A DNA stretch of 64,000 nt from Hydractinia symbiolongicarpus (GCF_029227915.1 NC_079881.1:11445501-11509500); one strand, 5' to 3'; shown: positions 1-13,395, counted from the first letter of the stretch. The notes: a model not told the origin generated them from the sequence alone. Made by a program: numbers and translations.

Positions 1-52
1 GAAACTTGTCTTCGATCCACCATAAGAAACTTTAGGTCTGCATCATCCGCCA
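1..52 (-). CDS. 5' end of an unidentified protein-coding gene (partial)
   Basis: An ATG at 52-50 on the minus strand opens a frame, MADDADLKFLMVDRRQVS, that stays open to the window edge. An in-frame TAG lies eight codons upstream, so this ATG is the first in its frame. The context is good (ATCATGG, G at +4). A CCAAT-type motif and a CACGTG box lie 200-230 bases upstream, as expected for a promoter. Eighteen residues are too few for me to recognise a family. It could also be a chance short frame. Confidence 0.4.
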
Positions 53-300
53 TGATTTTTACTATATCTTTTTGCTATTAAGTAAGCTATATATGCATAT
101 AACAACCCTTCCTTAATCGATAAAAAGTGTACAATAACAAAAAAGCAACGTGAAGTGATAAACTCTTCTCAGCTCCACAGACCGCAGTGGCTATAGATGA
201 AGCTGTGCTCCGAACGCCTTCCAAAATAGCCCAGCCCTTCTCAGCTTTTAATTGGTGGAATAGGCTAAATCACGTGACAAAACAAGAGCGTGGTCATACA
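53..300 (-). promoter_or_regulatory. Putative promoter of the minus-strand gene at the left edge
   Basis: Read on the minus strand, a CCACCAATT box (CCAAT type, plus strand about 248-256) and a CACGTGAC E-box (about 271-278) lie 200-230 bases before the ATG at 52. This is the usual place for proximal promoter elements. No TATA box at a convincing distance was seen. This is inference from motif position only. Confidence 0.3.
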
Positions 301-2803
301 CAAGATAAAATCATTAAATTGCCCATGTGAATTATGTGCTAGCAACAGCGCTATTTCTCGTATAAGTGCATCTTCTTACAAAAAAAATTAATTCCATTTT
401 GTAAAAAATAAGTCAGAATTTTTCCCATTATTTAGGCCCTTCACTAGCTATAATAATGAAATATAACACAATGTAAACAAAATAATTTTAACTTAGTATA
501 TGTGGTCTCGGGGTATTGCTGATATTGCAAACAGGGCGGAGCAGCTACGAGTTGCGACAATTGCTTAAAATTGTCCACACAAAGGCTTTAAATAATTTCT
601 ACCTTTTGTATTTGTTTTGAAATTTGTCTGCAGTTTTGATCGAGATTGTTAACATTCCATTTTATGTTATTAAGTGAGTTTGTCCATGTTTCAAATTAAA
701 GCAACTACATTTTCGGTCAAACCGGAATAGCCGTGCCTATTATAATAATATTACCATCATTTTACCATATAAGGTCTATAGTGATGTTGTTTACATTTTT
801 GATCGGTATTGACATTTTGACAATGAACTTTGTTTCGCGACGGAAATATAAACACCAGCTTAAATAACGTTTGCAAAGTTGTCAAGACAAGACAAAACTT
901 CTATTTATTATTAAAGACATGACGTGTTGCCATAAAAATTATTTTTTTTAACGTGTTGATTATTCTTAATTTCGAAAACATAAACTTGTTTTTCGTTTTT
1001 CAAACAATTTGTACATGTGTTACGACACAAAAAAAACAAAATGGCTGCAATAATTTCTTGCTTTTCAGCATTTTTTCTATGACATCACCGAAAGCTTGAA
1101 AGTTCCAAATACCATTATCTGCTAAAAATTCAATTACTTTTGTTCTAGAGCGAATTTTAAAATTCCTTTTGAAGTTTTTTTCGAAAGCCAAATAAATTTA
1201 TTTAACATATCTTACAGTTTTTACATAGTTTGTAATAAAAGTTGCCTAAAATTTTGCCCGAATTTATTTGTCTAAAAAGAAATTTATTAATTGGGAAATC
1301 GGATTAATCACGTGTGGGAAACAAGCAGAAGGATTCTACTTGATGAAACAAAGTTGTGTTGTAAGTTTCAAGTTCTAAGGATAATCTTAACAAGAATTGT
1401 ATTTTCCCGATTAAAAGGATTTCACACCCTCGTCCCAGTTTTTTTTGTCTATTTGCTATGATTTTTCGTCGTCTTCTCTCATATAAAAAAAAGAAAAAAA
1501 AACCCTGGGGACGAGGTTGAAGGATAACATAGAGATTTTTAGGAGTAGTTTCAACTAATAGCCAATATAAAAAGCCTTCGAGAGGTAGGTATTGTCTATT
1601 AGATGAATATTGAAACTCAGTCAGTAATGTTAATAATGCCTGATGTTAATAATCCCAACCAGGAGACACAGCGTAATTTTTTTACCATTAAAAAATCTGA
1701 ATAGTAAGGTGGGAAAAAAAACTCGTTATAATATTCTCGATAAAAGCTGAGTTAACTAGGCTCATAATCCCCATATTTTTGTCTTTGTGCGCTTTGTGTT
1801 TATGGACACGCAAAATATTGATACACGAATAAGCATATAAATATAAGCTTTAGAACAATAGAGGAACCAGCCTTGTTAGAATTTTTTATATTTTTATCAA
1901 AAAGCGTGTATATAAAGACGGGCGAACAGTATGGTATAACAACAACACGGCCCGCCAAATAAAGTAAAACGACGCACCTGAATAAACAACATTAAATACA
2001 CAAACAATAATTTTACGGTTTTCTTCTCCTTCGTATCATATACAAAAAGGTTTAGTCCACACATAAAAAACAAATATTTAAGGAGAAAAATCCGGATACC
2101 CAGCGAGGCTTTTTTGAAAAAAAAAAAAACAACGAAAAAAACGTAACTATGAACAAGGCATATATCACACACAGGACTGCGGATTAAACAGCCCTAGTGA
2201 CAAACATACATGAGAAAATTTCATTAAAACACCCTTAAATATGGTACTACATTGGACCACTTTATGCCGGCTCTTGGGCGTCACGTTGCCTGCGCAGCAT
2301 AAAAAAATGTTGGTGTTATTTTCGGCCGTCGCAAAATGTTCTAATAAGCTTTCTGGTAATTTGGAAACCATAAAAATATGATTATAAAATAAAGAAATGC
2401 AGAAGTTGGAACACACATGCACAAAAATTATTCATTATACAAAATTAAAAAAAAAGAAAGAAAGAAAGAAGGGAATTTATAATTTTACATTCAAATAATA
2501 ATTGAACATAATCCATTCTCAATCGCTTTAAGAAAAATCACTTTACCAAGACAGTGCTGAATTAAAATTTTAAAAAAAATCCTTTTAACTAGAGAATCAA
2601 AGAAAATATATACATCAGAATTCAATTTTAAAAAATTTGAGCATTCTTAAGTGTATACTGCCATTATTATTCCGATAACTGTATAAAAAGACTAGGGATG
2701 TTTAATCTATTCGAAGAAAATAATACGGCTATACGACCTTTTTAAATGAGGTAAAACGGGAGAGATAGCATTAAAAAATTATTTTCTACATCGTTTGATA
2801 TAG
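301..2803. other. Intergenic region, AT-rich, with one foldback element
   Basis: No coding exon was recognised here. The short open frames are AT-rich, low-complexity and lack any family resemblance. The one clear structure is the foldback at about 1423-1520. The 3' UTR of the kinase gene must extend into the right end of this stretch, but I saw no decisive poly(A) signal on the minus strand. Confidence 0.5.
1423..1520. repeat. Foldback element with CCCTCGTCCC / GGGACGAGG arms
   Basis: The left arm ACCCTCGTCCCAG followed by a T-run (1426-1447) is the inverted match of the right arm, an A-run followed by ACCCTGGGGACGAGG (about 1488-1516). The spacer is about 40 bases. The GGGGACGAG core recurs next to another foldback near 32936-32946, so this looks like a dispersed non-autonomous element. 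No transposase is present. Confidence 0.55.
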
Positions 2804-5800
2804 TCACACATTTCCCTTATCCATGTGTTCTAAAATTGGTGTAAAGAATTCTGATATTTCAGATAACGGTGTATTCTCGTATTCCAGCACGAATTTATTG
2901 GTCTAAAAAGAAATTCAATAATTAACAGAACGGATGAAGCTGAAAACATCACCAAATTCCTATGTCTATAATGGCACAGCATTTGAGAAAAACTAGTCCG
3001 TGTGGCCGTGGATAAACCCACGGGTTTGCCCTTCCTTATATATCGCGTTTTGTGTGTCGCGCTACTGTGGTTACTATTTTACGTGACAGACAGACGTATA
3101 GGGGTATTATAACATGTAATTATTTTCGACTAAATACTTGCGCTTCAAAAGTTTCGGTCGAATTTTGAAAGACTCTCAAACCTAGTTGCTATGATGCTGA
3201 GATAACGAGCAAACAAAAGAACGAAGTGACTGACTGGAAAAACGCGATGGATATAAATGGAAGGCTAGTAGCACATAGCAGTTAGCGGGATTCGATCCGC
3301 GGTCCCAAAAACTGCAGAGCTGCAGACGAACCCATTACACTACGTGCATCAAATGTTAGCAAGGTAAACAGATAACTATATGGATAGCGTATATACGAAA
3401 ATAAAGACTTATCAAGGCACATTCGTGTGTCCATTCTCTACTGAAAATAGTTTATTCAATCGGATTTACGATCATGACGGGTGAGTATAATCGATATATT
3501 CAATTTGAAGTAGAGCTACTTACTAAAAGAACATTATATTTTGGACGTCTCTCGCAATCTTTATTTAAACTAAGAATAAAACGTATAGTATAATAAGCAA
3601 GCACACACAAAAACAGAGCGTAAAAAATGTAACAACAAGACGCGTACCATAGAGCAACAAACTTATGAAAATCTTCAGAATATCCGACGTTATTAGGAAT
3701 CGTTGGTGACGGTTCGTTAACAACAGCTTTTAGTTGATCGAAAGGTGTCGTCCATTTACTATAGGGAAACTGCAAACACGTTAACTCCACCTAAAACACA
3801 AGCAACAGGTGTGAAACAACATAGTAACACAATAGGATTTTCGCCCCAGTAATAAAAAGTGGGCTGTTTTTAACCTTATTTGCGGTGGCATGGCATTAGA
3901 AAGTGTCATTGTTAAAAAAACAAGAACGGTTATGCTCGGTCCGAATTTTTTAAAATGGAACTGCAAATCCTCAAATATTTCCAGACATCAGCTTTTTTTT
4001 CGACGCAACAGCCATATTACGCTGGTCAGTGATTACGTCGGCAGTTTGTTTTTACGGGCCGTAGTACATTAATAAAAAATGTCACTATGCAAAAACAAAA
4101 ACCTTTCACGCAAAGAATTATTACATTTAGTGTATTAATAATTCTCACAAGAAATAATTTAGGCCAAATGCGCAAAAAATAAGTTCCCCCAAAATTAGTC
4201 ATTCGCAAACATTTTAACGTCAATAATAATAATAGTAAAATATTGAAATACAAACTCACCATAGTAATTCCCAGACTCCATACATCAGACCTGATGTCAT
4301 AGCCTTGGTGGCCACTGGGAGGATTTATACGTTCTGGCTGAAAACAACACAAAAGTTTTTGAATAACTTATTCAAAACACGGTGTTTTGTTATTAAAAAA
4401 TTTTAAATTCTCAAAGGTCTCGACAGAGATAAAAATTAAAATTACAGGAATCACTTAATTAAAAAGACAGCACAACTTAGAGTATAGTACAAGACAAACA
4501 ATGAAACAAAAAATGAAACAAACAAACAAACAACAAAACAATTAGACACAAATTAACAAACAAACTACTTACAGCCATATACGGTTTACACCCTGCACTA
4601 AGTGTTTTCGCTAAAGAGTCAACCAATTGACCACTGATGCCAAAATCACACAACTTGATTTGGCCATCGCTATTTATTAGTATATTCGAAGGTTTTACAT
4701 CTAGTAGGAGAGAGAGAAAATGTCAGTTTAGTAGTGTTATTTGAAGAAGGTTTATGGCATCAATGTCACAGATTACACTGTTTATAACTACATTGCAATA
4801 GCAGTCAGAAAATTTCCATGGTGATCATACAGAATTTTGTAGAAATATGTATGATCACTGAGTCCTGTAAAATGTTTTTGAAGATAAGAAATTCAATTGC
4901 AAAGGTATCAAAGAAATAAGCATTGAAATAATCGAAGCAACTCGACTTGACGATAGTGTAGTGTATGCAATGTAAATATGAAATCATCAAAATATGAGAA
5001 AGTATGATAGGCATTTAAGGCTTACAAGGTCTGCCAGTCTGATTTCAAGGTTTTCCAGGTCCAACAGATACACTGTGTTTTCACCACCAATCATTCATTC
5101 GTTTCTTTGTTTAAAGTATTGGTACATTGTTTTTTTGTAAAGTCAAAAGTACAGTTATTTACTTTTGACTGATTTTTTGTTTACAGTAAGTAACACAAAG
5201 TTGTAAAGTCGTGAAGTTTATTTTCGTAAAGACAAAAAAATTTTCAGAAAAAAACAATAAATTACATATATGATTTTAGAAGTTGGTAATAAGTACATCT
5301 AATCAATGCTTTTCTGGTTTAGAAGACTTAAGTGAGAAAACAAATTTTGTCCAAATCTAATTAACACAGTTTTGTCTCACATACTAATACATGTATTTCG
5401 TTGCTTACTGAATCGCTACTTTGTGCTAAGGATATGTACAAAATGGCGTAGAGATACGTAGTATTGGCGAAAATCTAAGTAACAGAATATGTGTGACATG
5501 GATTTTTTCACTAACAACTAACAACCTTTTTTTAAATGTCTTTAAAAAGAATCCACAAAAACGTTTTTTCGAATCTATACCAGGAGGAACGCCTTTGTAT
5601 TTGTTGATATATTGTTATTAATCTTCACCGCACTGTATAACTATTTTTTCCTGGGACTTTTGAGTCCCTCTCACAGAAAATGTTGACCAACAATGAAATT
5701 TACTTTCATGATCTCACCTCTTCTACATAATTTCAAGTTGATAATTAGCCAACAAACAACTTTTACTAACCTCTGTGTATCACATTTAACTTTGTATGTA

Positions 5801-8800
5801 AATATTCTAATGCTGATACAACCTAAATGTATTCGAAGGTTACTAGATTTATTAAGTTACCACAGATAGGGAAAATTTAAAAAAAAAATTAACAACAAAA
5901 ACATCTGCACTTACAGCAAATGTTATTTTTCCTAAAACCTTTTCAGGTATAATCTGGTGTAACTCAGAAACAGCTTTATAAAATTTATCAAGTGACGTTT
6001 TCATCAGTTCCATACAAATCCATACATCACCCTAAAAAACATAATGGCATCATATTAAACAGCAAAAATTAGATACAACAATATACACGCTGACTGAAAC
6101 TGAATGTATATAAAAAATTTAAGCCAAATTTGAAATCATTTGCGTGATATTTTTTACTACTTCTTTGTTTATTGCTTTTTTGTTGATTTTTCAGATATTT
6201 ACAAATCAATTGACAAGTAATTAATTTTTAACAACTTTGTTATGCAGGGCAAGAGAAGACTTTTAACTAATTTTTTTCTTCTTCTTTTTTTTCCCAAATA
6301 AAAGAAGTTATTAAAAATAATGCCAATATTGGGTTGAGAGTTAAAATTACCTTCCCCCTGATATTCTTTTGTCATGGGATCATAGATTCAGATAAGTAAT
6401 GTTTAGAAATTTTATTTGATACTTGCTGCTAGCAATATGAATTCCATTGCTGTGTAAGAGACAGAGATATAGAAAGAAAAACAAAATACCTCTTTATATA
6501 GAGCTCCATAAAAGTGAACGGTATATGGATAATCACTAAGGCGCATAGAAACATCAAGATCCATAAGCAAACGATGCTGTTCCTGTGTGTTGAATGTGTA
6601 TCTGATGCGCTATAAATATAAATGGAGTATTAATTTTAAAATATTATTATATTACTATAAAGTTTACTGTTTAGGTTGGAAACCGGATAACTAACAATAA
6701 AAATAAAAAATTGAATTCTGTAATTTAGTTCAATACTATCCAATTTGTTAAAGCATATATTAAAAATAAATGACTGGTTAGTTGATTTCTTTGGCATCAA
6801 TAGTGGACTTTGGTGCAGTATTTTGGACCAATTTATCAGTCTTTGTTTTTCTGTTCCATGTAGAACATTTTTTTATGGAGGAAATTGCCCCTATTGTATT
6901 GTATATCTATCCAACAAACATTTTTTAAAACAATTCATTTGAAGGTAGTGTCTGTTAAAAACTGAAAGATATTATAAATAAAGAATACTACTATTATTAA
7001 CGGTTTTCAGGTTAAAAATAAATTTGAAGTATATGCCAGTTCAATGTTGTTTTTCAAAGTTTCAGAGCTTCCTTCATTGTGTGGCTACTATCGTTCTCCA
7101 TTTTGTACACACAACGCACACAAAAATGAGGCTTATCTAATATGCTTCTGCCTGCGTCAATGGCAAGGTTCAAAGTCATAACCAAAAAACACAGAGACTG
7201 TATAAAGAAGAAATTTAATTTGTAACTCTGTACATCTAAAAATTAGCCCCCGGCTATGAGAGAAACACTTCCAAATAAATAATCTATTGCTGCTGTAAGT
7301 ATTTTTGGATTGTGTACCTGAAATACTATTCCAACATTAAAAAAAAAAATCACAAACAATGTAAAATTTAGTTAAAAAAAAATTTTTAAAGCATTTTTGT
7401 TGGCCTGGATTCTGATCTAGGCAAAACAATGACTATCATGATGGTGGAAACTGAGTCTTAAAGCAAAAAAAAAGTACAGTTCAATTGCAAAGTACGATGT
7501 AAAACTGATTTTGACTTTTGAAACGAACAGTGCAGGCAAAAGCGCTCTTAACTATTGTGCAATGTTGAGCACTTTGATGTGTGCACCTTAAACAGACGTG
7601 CCAAAAGAGTAAAGTGCACTTTTGGCTTTAAGCATTAACTTACTACCTATCCTGTTTATTATAAGCAAAGCTTGGTGCTTAGCATACAGCATATTAATTT
7701 ACCCTGGTCGTTTATTCCAGGATTTGTATTAGAGAAAGTTTAAATGTCTTTGAGGATAAACCATGATTTCGCCCAAGGAACATTGATCCTTCTTCGATTT
7801 TTAGAGAATGCATTGACATTCAATAAAATTTGTAAAGAACTAGTCTCTATTTAATACCTGCCTTAATAAACACCCCATTTAACTAATGACTAATTATTAA
7901 CACAGTTATAGAGTTGCATACTGTAAAATATTCTTGCTGTTGTTAGAATGTGTATTAGAAAAAAGAATGTATCTCAAAAAGTATGTGTACCTTAAAAATT
8001 TTTTAACACTGACGCTATGGCTAATAACAAAAAAACCCAAATATCTGAAGCGACAACTTTATAGTGATACTACAGCGTATTGAAACGCCAGTGGCTGGGA
8101 TCATAAAATATGTTATATTAATCTCACGACAGTAAAACACGATATTGCGATTACAAGGTGATGTGATTTTAAATTAAGATGGTTAGTCGTTGCAATGTTA
8201 TCACAGAAAATCGTCTGATAATGAAGAATTAAGACAACCGAAACAAAATCGTGAAACAAAATGCTCTGAACAGTTCAGCCGTTATTTTAAATTATGAGTA
8301 TAGATACTCATAATTTTAGTGAAATTAAAGTTTAAAATTCACACATGTATTTGTTTTGAGGTGGGCTGTCATGTTTTTGTATGTATTCTCCTTAGAATCA
8401 ACCATCCACTGATGTCAAATGCATAATTACACATAATAATTTTTTATCAGCCTTTTTCTGTGGCTAACTAAGTTTTATTTACTTTTACCTTATTTGTGTA
8501 TTATTATTAGTTAATATAAAAGCTTTCATTTTGTAGCAGACACTACTTTTAAAGCCCTAAATTTATCATGGTAACATACCTTTACTGCCATTTCAATATT
8601 TGTCGGTTTGTGGCACATTCTATCAACAACACCGTAAGCTCCACGACCAAGCTCCGAAAGTTGATCCAAATCATTTGTGTTGCAATGATAATCCTAATAT
8701 AAGTAAAGACCATGGTCAGCTCAAAGATTGCATAAGCATATATTAAGATTGCAATTTCAAAGCAACTGGAAACTTGATTTTTGATTTTTACCAAAATAAA

Positions 8801-9391
8801 AATGACAATTGTAGTGGGTATGAAAATATGAAAAAAACAAGTCACAATAATTTGAGACATGATTCTTTGTCTATTTTTAAAATTTACATTGCAAACAGAG
8901 TGTTCCTCAAAGTATATGACATCCTATGCTCATTGGCCTATCGTTAAATACAAAACAGTTTCTAGGGAAACCTCTGGTTAAAAAATAGAAATGTCAAAAA
9001 GGTAAAATACGCATTGTTTATCAGTAAAGTGCTATAAGATACATATGAATTTAGTGATGTAAAGGCAGATATGTAAATATGACTACAAACCTGCCCATTT
9101 ACAGTGAGGGTGGCATTATCAGACAATCCCTTGGGAGCATTTCTGAAAAAAAAAAAAACAAAACTATTACATGTCATTTAAGTATACACATTTCACTGAC
9201 GAATATTCAAAAATTTTCTAAGAAATGGTCTATTTCCAAATTTTTTGAAAGTCAATGAATTTTCTTCAAGATGTGAGAACTACTAAAACAAAATAACTTT
9301 TCAAATAAAAGCAAACTTACGGAGCAGTTTCCTTTTCTTTCCCAATAACTACAGGAGGAAGTTTTGGACGCTTCTTTTTTTCATTTCCCAT
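2804..9391 (-). CDS. MAP2K6: MAP kinase kinase 3/6 (MAP2K3/MAP2K6 type), 11 coding exons
   Basis: Dual-specificity kinase acting in the cytosol, known in this family to phosphorylate p38 MAPK on its Thr-x-Tyr loop. Exons on the minus strand: 9391-9321, 9142-9091, 8693-8580, 6609-6490, 6031-5915, 5822-5771, 4700-4573, 4337-4260, 3790-3648, 3569-3524, 2902-2804. They sum to 1020 nt, or 339 aa plus TGA; human MKK6 is 334 aa. Visible motifs are a basic docking site near the N-terminus ([11 protein letters not shown]), glycine loop GRGAYG (57-62), VAIK-type lysine 79, HRD with catalytic Asp176, DFG at 194-196, the activation-loop S-x-x-x-T (Ser204, Thr208), and [16 protein letters not shown], the short N-terminus and PERINP favour MKK3/6 over MKK4. 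The first coding exon has an acceptor AG five bases before the ATG, so a leader exon or a trans-spliced leader supplies the 5' end. The MKK3 and MKK6 paralogs cannot be separated. Confidence 0.92.
3283..3350 (-). repeat. tRNA-derived SINE head (minus strand)
   Basis: Read on the minus strand, this has a box-A-like GTAGTGTAATGGGT and a box-B-like GGATCGAATCC about 40 bases later. This is the internal RNA polymerase III promoter layout of a tRNA. The acceptor arms do not pair well, so it is not a functional tRNA gene. Related sequence continues to about 3220. It lies in the last intron of the kinase gene, in the same orientation. Confidence 0.5.
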
Positions 9392-11003
9392 ATTTCCTAA
9401 AATGTTTATATTCATTGAAAAATAAAAATGCAATTTTAAAGAATGGTGCATAAGAAATTGAACAGTTATATTCAAATGTCACCAAAATGTATCATTTTGG
9501 TGCCATTTGAATTGGTAATCAAATCATATTTAAGAAAAACTAACTATGGATACACCGCAAAAAAAAGATCAATTTTTTAAGCTGCCTTTATTGCCCCATC
9601 AGTTAAATACAATATTTCAGCAAAAACCTCCCATTTAAAAAAACGTGAAAAACTAACAAAGAAACAAATTCCAATTGCAAATTTTGTGATTTTGTTCAAC
9701 CTTTAGATAACAGAAAAAAACAAAACCTATCTGACTAACCCTGTAAAGTAAAAATTTTAGGCTTTGGATGCTTGTACAAATGATTTGCAATTCTTGATAC
9801 ATTTTGTTTGCTTTGAATGTTACAAAAAGTTGAAGATTATACTTTCCACTTATATTCAGAATATGACTAGAAGGCTGGAAAGACTCGCCCAAAATAGGTT
9901 TAGATTTCAAGCTCTGTATTAATATAACAACAAAAGAAAGAATTTGTGTTTTCTAGAATGCAGTTGCCCTGTTTAGGAACGCTTGAAGCAATTAACCATT
10001 AAAAGCTTTAAGCAAGACATCGATATTTTTGAGCTTCAACTACATTATTAAAAACAGTTTATAACCACTTATTGTCAAATTAAATTATCATGGAAAACCC
10101 AAAAACTTATTTAATGAAATGCAACATTTCTGCACCAAACACTAATATCTACACATTTTTGTTATTGCATATATTTTAATAATTATTTTTTTAAGACTAT
10201 AATATATGCTATACACTCCTATCAATAAGAAAATAACACAAGAGCTATAAATCGCTCCCCCAAGGGTACAATAATTTAAACTGGGCCAGCAATTTGAATA
10301 AATAGAATAAGATTATAAACGCATATTTTATGACAAAGTCTTTTTATTATGTTATGTTATCTTTTTTATGTATTTTGGTTCTATTTTACTGTAAATAATA
10401 AGAAAGATAACATTGATTTCCATGTGAGATAATTTAATGTTGCTCAGCAAGAAAACTTTTTTTGGAATTGGGGGAGCAATTAATGGCTCAGCTAGTTTCT
10501 CATTGGGGGAGCAATTGCTCCACTCTTTTTGATAGACCTGCTATATATATAGACTATATTATACTGTTTGCCTGTCTGCCTGCCTACCAGTCTGTCTATA
10601 ACCTGCAAGGTGACTTCAGTTATTTCCCCCCCCCTGCAGAATTCACTTAAAATTATTTGCACATGTTTAGACTTGTACACATGCGATCAATTTGTCTCTT
10701 AACTGGCCAAACCTCTTTTTTGATATACAAATGTATACCTGAGGAAACAAAACGCAAAAGATGGATGTGGAATCATTTCTCTACTGCCAATACTATTTTA
10801 TCGTATTTTGGTTACAGTTGAATGTCCTAAGGAATAATGAAGACTTTTGTAATAGGCTGCTTAATTTTATTTGGGTGACTGGTGCTAAACTTAAACAAAA
10901 GAATGTAGAAAATAAATATCATATTCTGCTGGTATAGAGACATTTTCACGAGGTTAGAATCTTGTTAACAGGGAGGAGGAGGGGTTACCTCATCTCTGCT
11001 GAA

Positions 11004-11061
11004 AAAATTTAGCTAAGGGGTGGGCGACGGGGGTCAAATGTTAAGTTAACAGACAAAATCT
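11004..11061 (+). repeat. Dispersed repeat, copy 1 (second copy at 13137-13196)
   Basis: A segment running from TTAGCTAAGGGG to GGTCAAATGTTAAGTTAACA recurs almost unchanged 2.1 kb downstream (about 13143-13190). The two copies are in the same orientation and differ by a few substitutions. This points to a mobile-element fragment or a local duplication. No coding capacity. Confidence 0.6.
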
Positions 11062-11894
11062 GCCTCCCTCAGCCGAAAGTGGAACCACATGACATTCCAA
11101 TTAGAAGATTACACGCAGTTTTGTTCCTACAGTATTGTATTGGTGTTGAGAGAACTTAATATCATAGGTTTCTGTTAGGGCTATAGGAATGGAATCGGTC
11201 AGAACCTTTTTAATAAAGAGAATGTTAAAGATTTGTGCAATATCAGGAATATCAGGAATTTAAAAAGACCAAGTTGATAGAGATGGGATCTGTTGTAGCA
11301 GTAGATTGAGAAAAAGGCAGCAGTCGGACAACCTTTTTTTACAACACGGGGATGGGTTTAATAAGTTTAAAAACAGGTTGACCCTGATCTTGACAACAAA
11401 AAGGTTTGGATAAAAAAGGAAATAGTAGAACTTGGTTACTCTCAGTGGCATATTTTCTCAGCATGGCAATAGCACAATTAGCAGACCTTAGTTTCTTTGC
11501 GGTATCATTAATTTAAAGTTTACAGGTTAAGGAAACAAGACAAAGACCAAAATATTTGACATAAGTGGTTTTGGAAATACAGTACTGAAATCAAGACACC
11601 ACACAACGTGAGTGCATATCATGTGACACAAGAACGATCTGTAATCCAATTGTGACCATTGCAATAGAAAAAATGTTAGAGAACTTTGAGATAGTCGCAA
11701 CGCATAAAAAATAACTATGCTATCGCGATCATTACCACCGATTGTGATTGTCACGATGGATCGTGAATAACATTAAAAATATTAAAAAATAAATGCGTAT
11801 AATCTTTTTTCTATGTTTTTTTTAGATTCAAAAATTTTTTTGCATATAATGCATGTTATGTTTTTATTGGAAATTAGATTTTAGAAATAAGTCA

Positions 11895-12254
11895 ACTCCA
11901 ACTTAATTAGTTGTTCTATGGGTGAAGTCGATAGTAGGTTATGGTTGGTCGGTCAGTGAATTAAAATTATCAAGAATTTATGGTTGAAACAACGAAAAAA
12001 TCAATTACAAGTAGCCTTACCAATGGTGGTCCTAAAGCAAAATTATTGATTCACCTTGTTTAGTATAATTGTAGATTTATATTTAACCAACAAACAATAA
12101 CATCATTGATTATCTTTTATGCTCATTATATTTTCATGAGATGGGATAAGAAAATGTTTGTTTGTTTTTCATTTTTTGCTTGATATTATTAGTTTTTTGT
12201 TTTCCTGAAAATTAGGGTCAGTCAGGCATATGAAACAACTAATTAAGTTGGAGT
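11895..12254. mobile_element. MITE with perfect 19-bp terminal inverted repeats
   Basis: The left end ACTCCAACTTAATTAGTTG (11895-11913) is the exact reverse complement of the right end (12236-12254). The 360-bp body has no transposase and contains a second, imperfect inverted repeat around GGTCGGTCAGTGAA. A relative with the same right end is at 20816-21195. I could not define a target-site duplication with confidence, so the superfamily is left open. Confidence 0.8.
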
Positions 12255-13234
12255 CTTCTAAACAAAAAAGAATTTTACGACAAAAAAAAAAATATTTGTG
12301 ATTTAAAAAAAAAAAAAAATAATATGTATACTTAATAGCGTTATTCTCTCATGACACTAATTAAGTGACCATTATAATGTTTAAAGATGTATCATGATGG
12401 TCGCGATGTGGATTGTGAAAATCACAATGCATTATGAAAGTCAACCCCACAATGGATCGCCACTTTCACAATGCTTAAAAATTTTACTATCCTGATAGCA
12501 TCGCGAGTCGTTGGCCAACGTGCCCCATACGCGGTTCATGAAATTAGATGTCCTGATTCCAGTACTACATCACTCCTTCCATTAACTTTAAATATTTAGA
12601 ACGTGTGACCCACTTTGATAACAGTGAATTGGCTATATCCTGCATAATACTATATCTGTTTCATGGCCAGGTCAACAGACCTAAAAACGTTTTTGCAGAT
12701 CAAGAATAATGTTGGTGAACTGGGACGGTTTTTAAAACTTGCCCTTATATATACAGGCATTGTGGCCTAATAGTACCCACACATTCCGATTTGATGATGA
12801 AACAAAGGTTGGCAAATGCTAAAAAATGAAAAAAAAGTTAGTTATAGTATTTAGGGTCTAGGAATAAAGGCGGGAGGAGGGGATACTTATTTGTGACAAA
12901 AATCTGTTCTTAAGAAATTCATCCTTCTGCCATATTTTGTTTAGAAAAAATACAAGTTGCAGAAAAACAACCAAGGCGTATTTTAATTAAAAAGTGAAAA
13001 TGGGCTTCCTTAGAGTTCCATAAAACAAACATTTACAAAATTACTGTGTATTTCAGTTAAAATGATTGGTTTGCAGCATTTTAAGAGTTCTTTAAATGTA
13101 CAATGGTGTCTTTTACACATGAAAGTAATGGGTGAGAAAAAAAATTAGCTAAGGGGGTGGGTGACAGGGGTCAAATGTTAAGTTAACAAACAAATCCACA
13201 AGCGTGATAAACCTCTTGTTGCCAGCTCATAGGT

Positions 13235-13395
13235 AGCAAGCTTGCTAGCTAGTTAGCTATATTCATAAAATCTAGTCTGTCTAGCTAAAAATAAATATAG
13301 CTAGACAGAGATAACTAACTATACTACCATGAAATTCTAATTGTTGTGCATAGTTAGCTGGCGAGCTAGCTATTATATCTATAGCTAGCTAACGA
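13235..13395. repeat. GCTAGC-rich imperfect palindromic patch
   Basis: Repeated AGCTAG/CTAGCT words and their complements flank a centre near 13320, for example CTAGTTAGCTAT against ATAGCTAGCTAA. Several alternative hairpins are possible. No gene is visible, and it probably derives from a foldback element. Confidence 0.4.

Noticed and set aside
2924-2940. An L-H-P-F reading (CTTCATCCGTTC on the minus strand) that looks like the HPF motif at the end of MAP2K kinase domains.
   Set aside because: It meets an in-frame TAA at once, and the following 24 bases are too short for an intron. The exon at 2902-2804 joins exon 10 in frame and aligns with MKK6 without gaps.
3283-3350. A functional tRNA gene on the minus strand.
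   Set aside because: Boxes A and B are present, but the acceptor stem and anticodon arm do not form properly. Treated as a SINE head.
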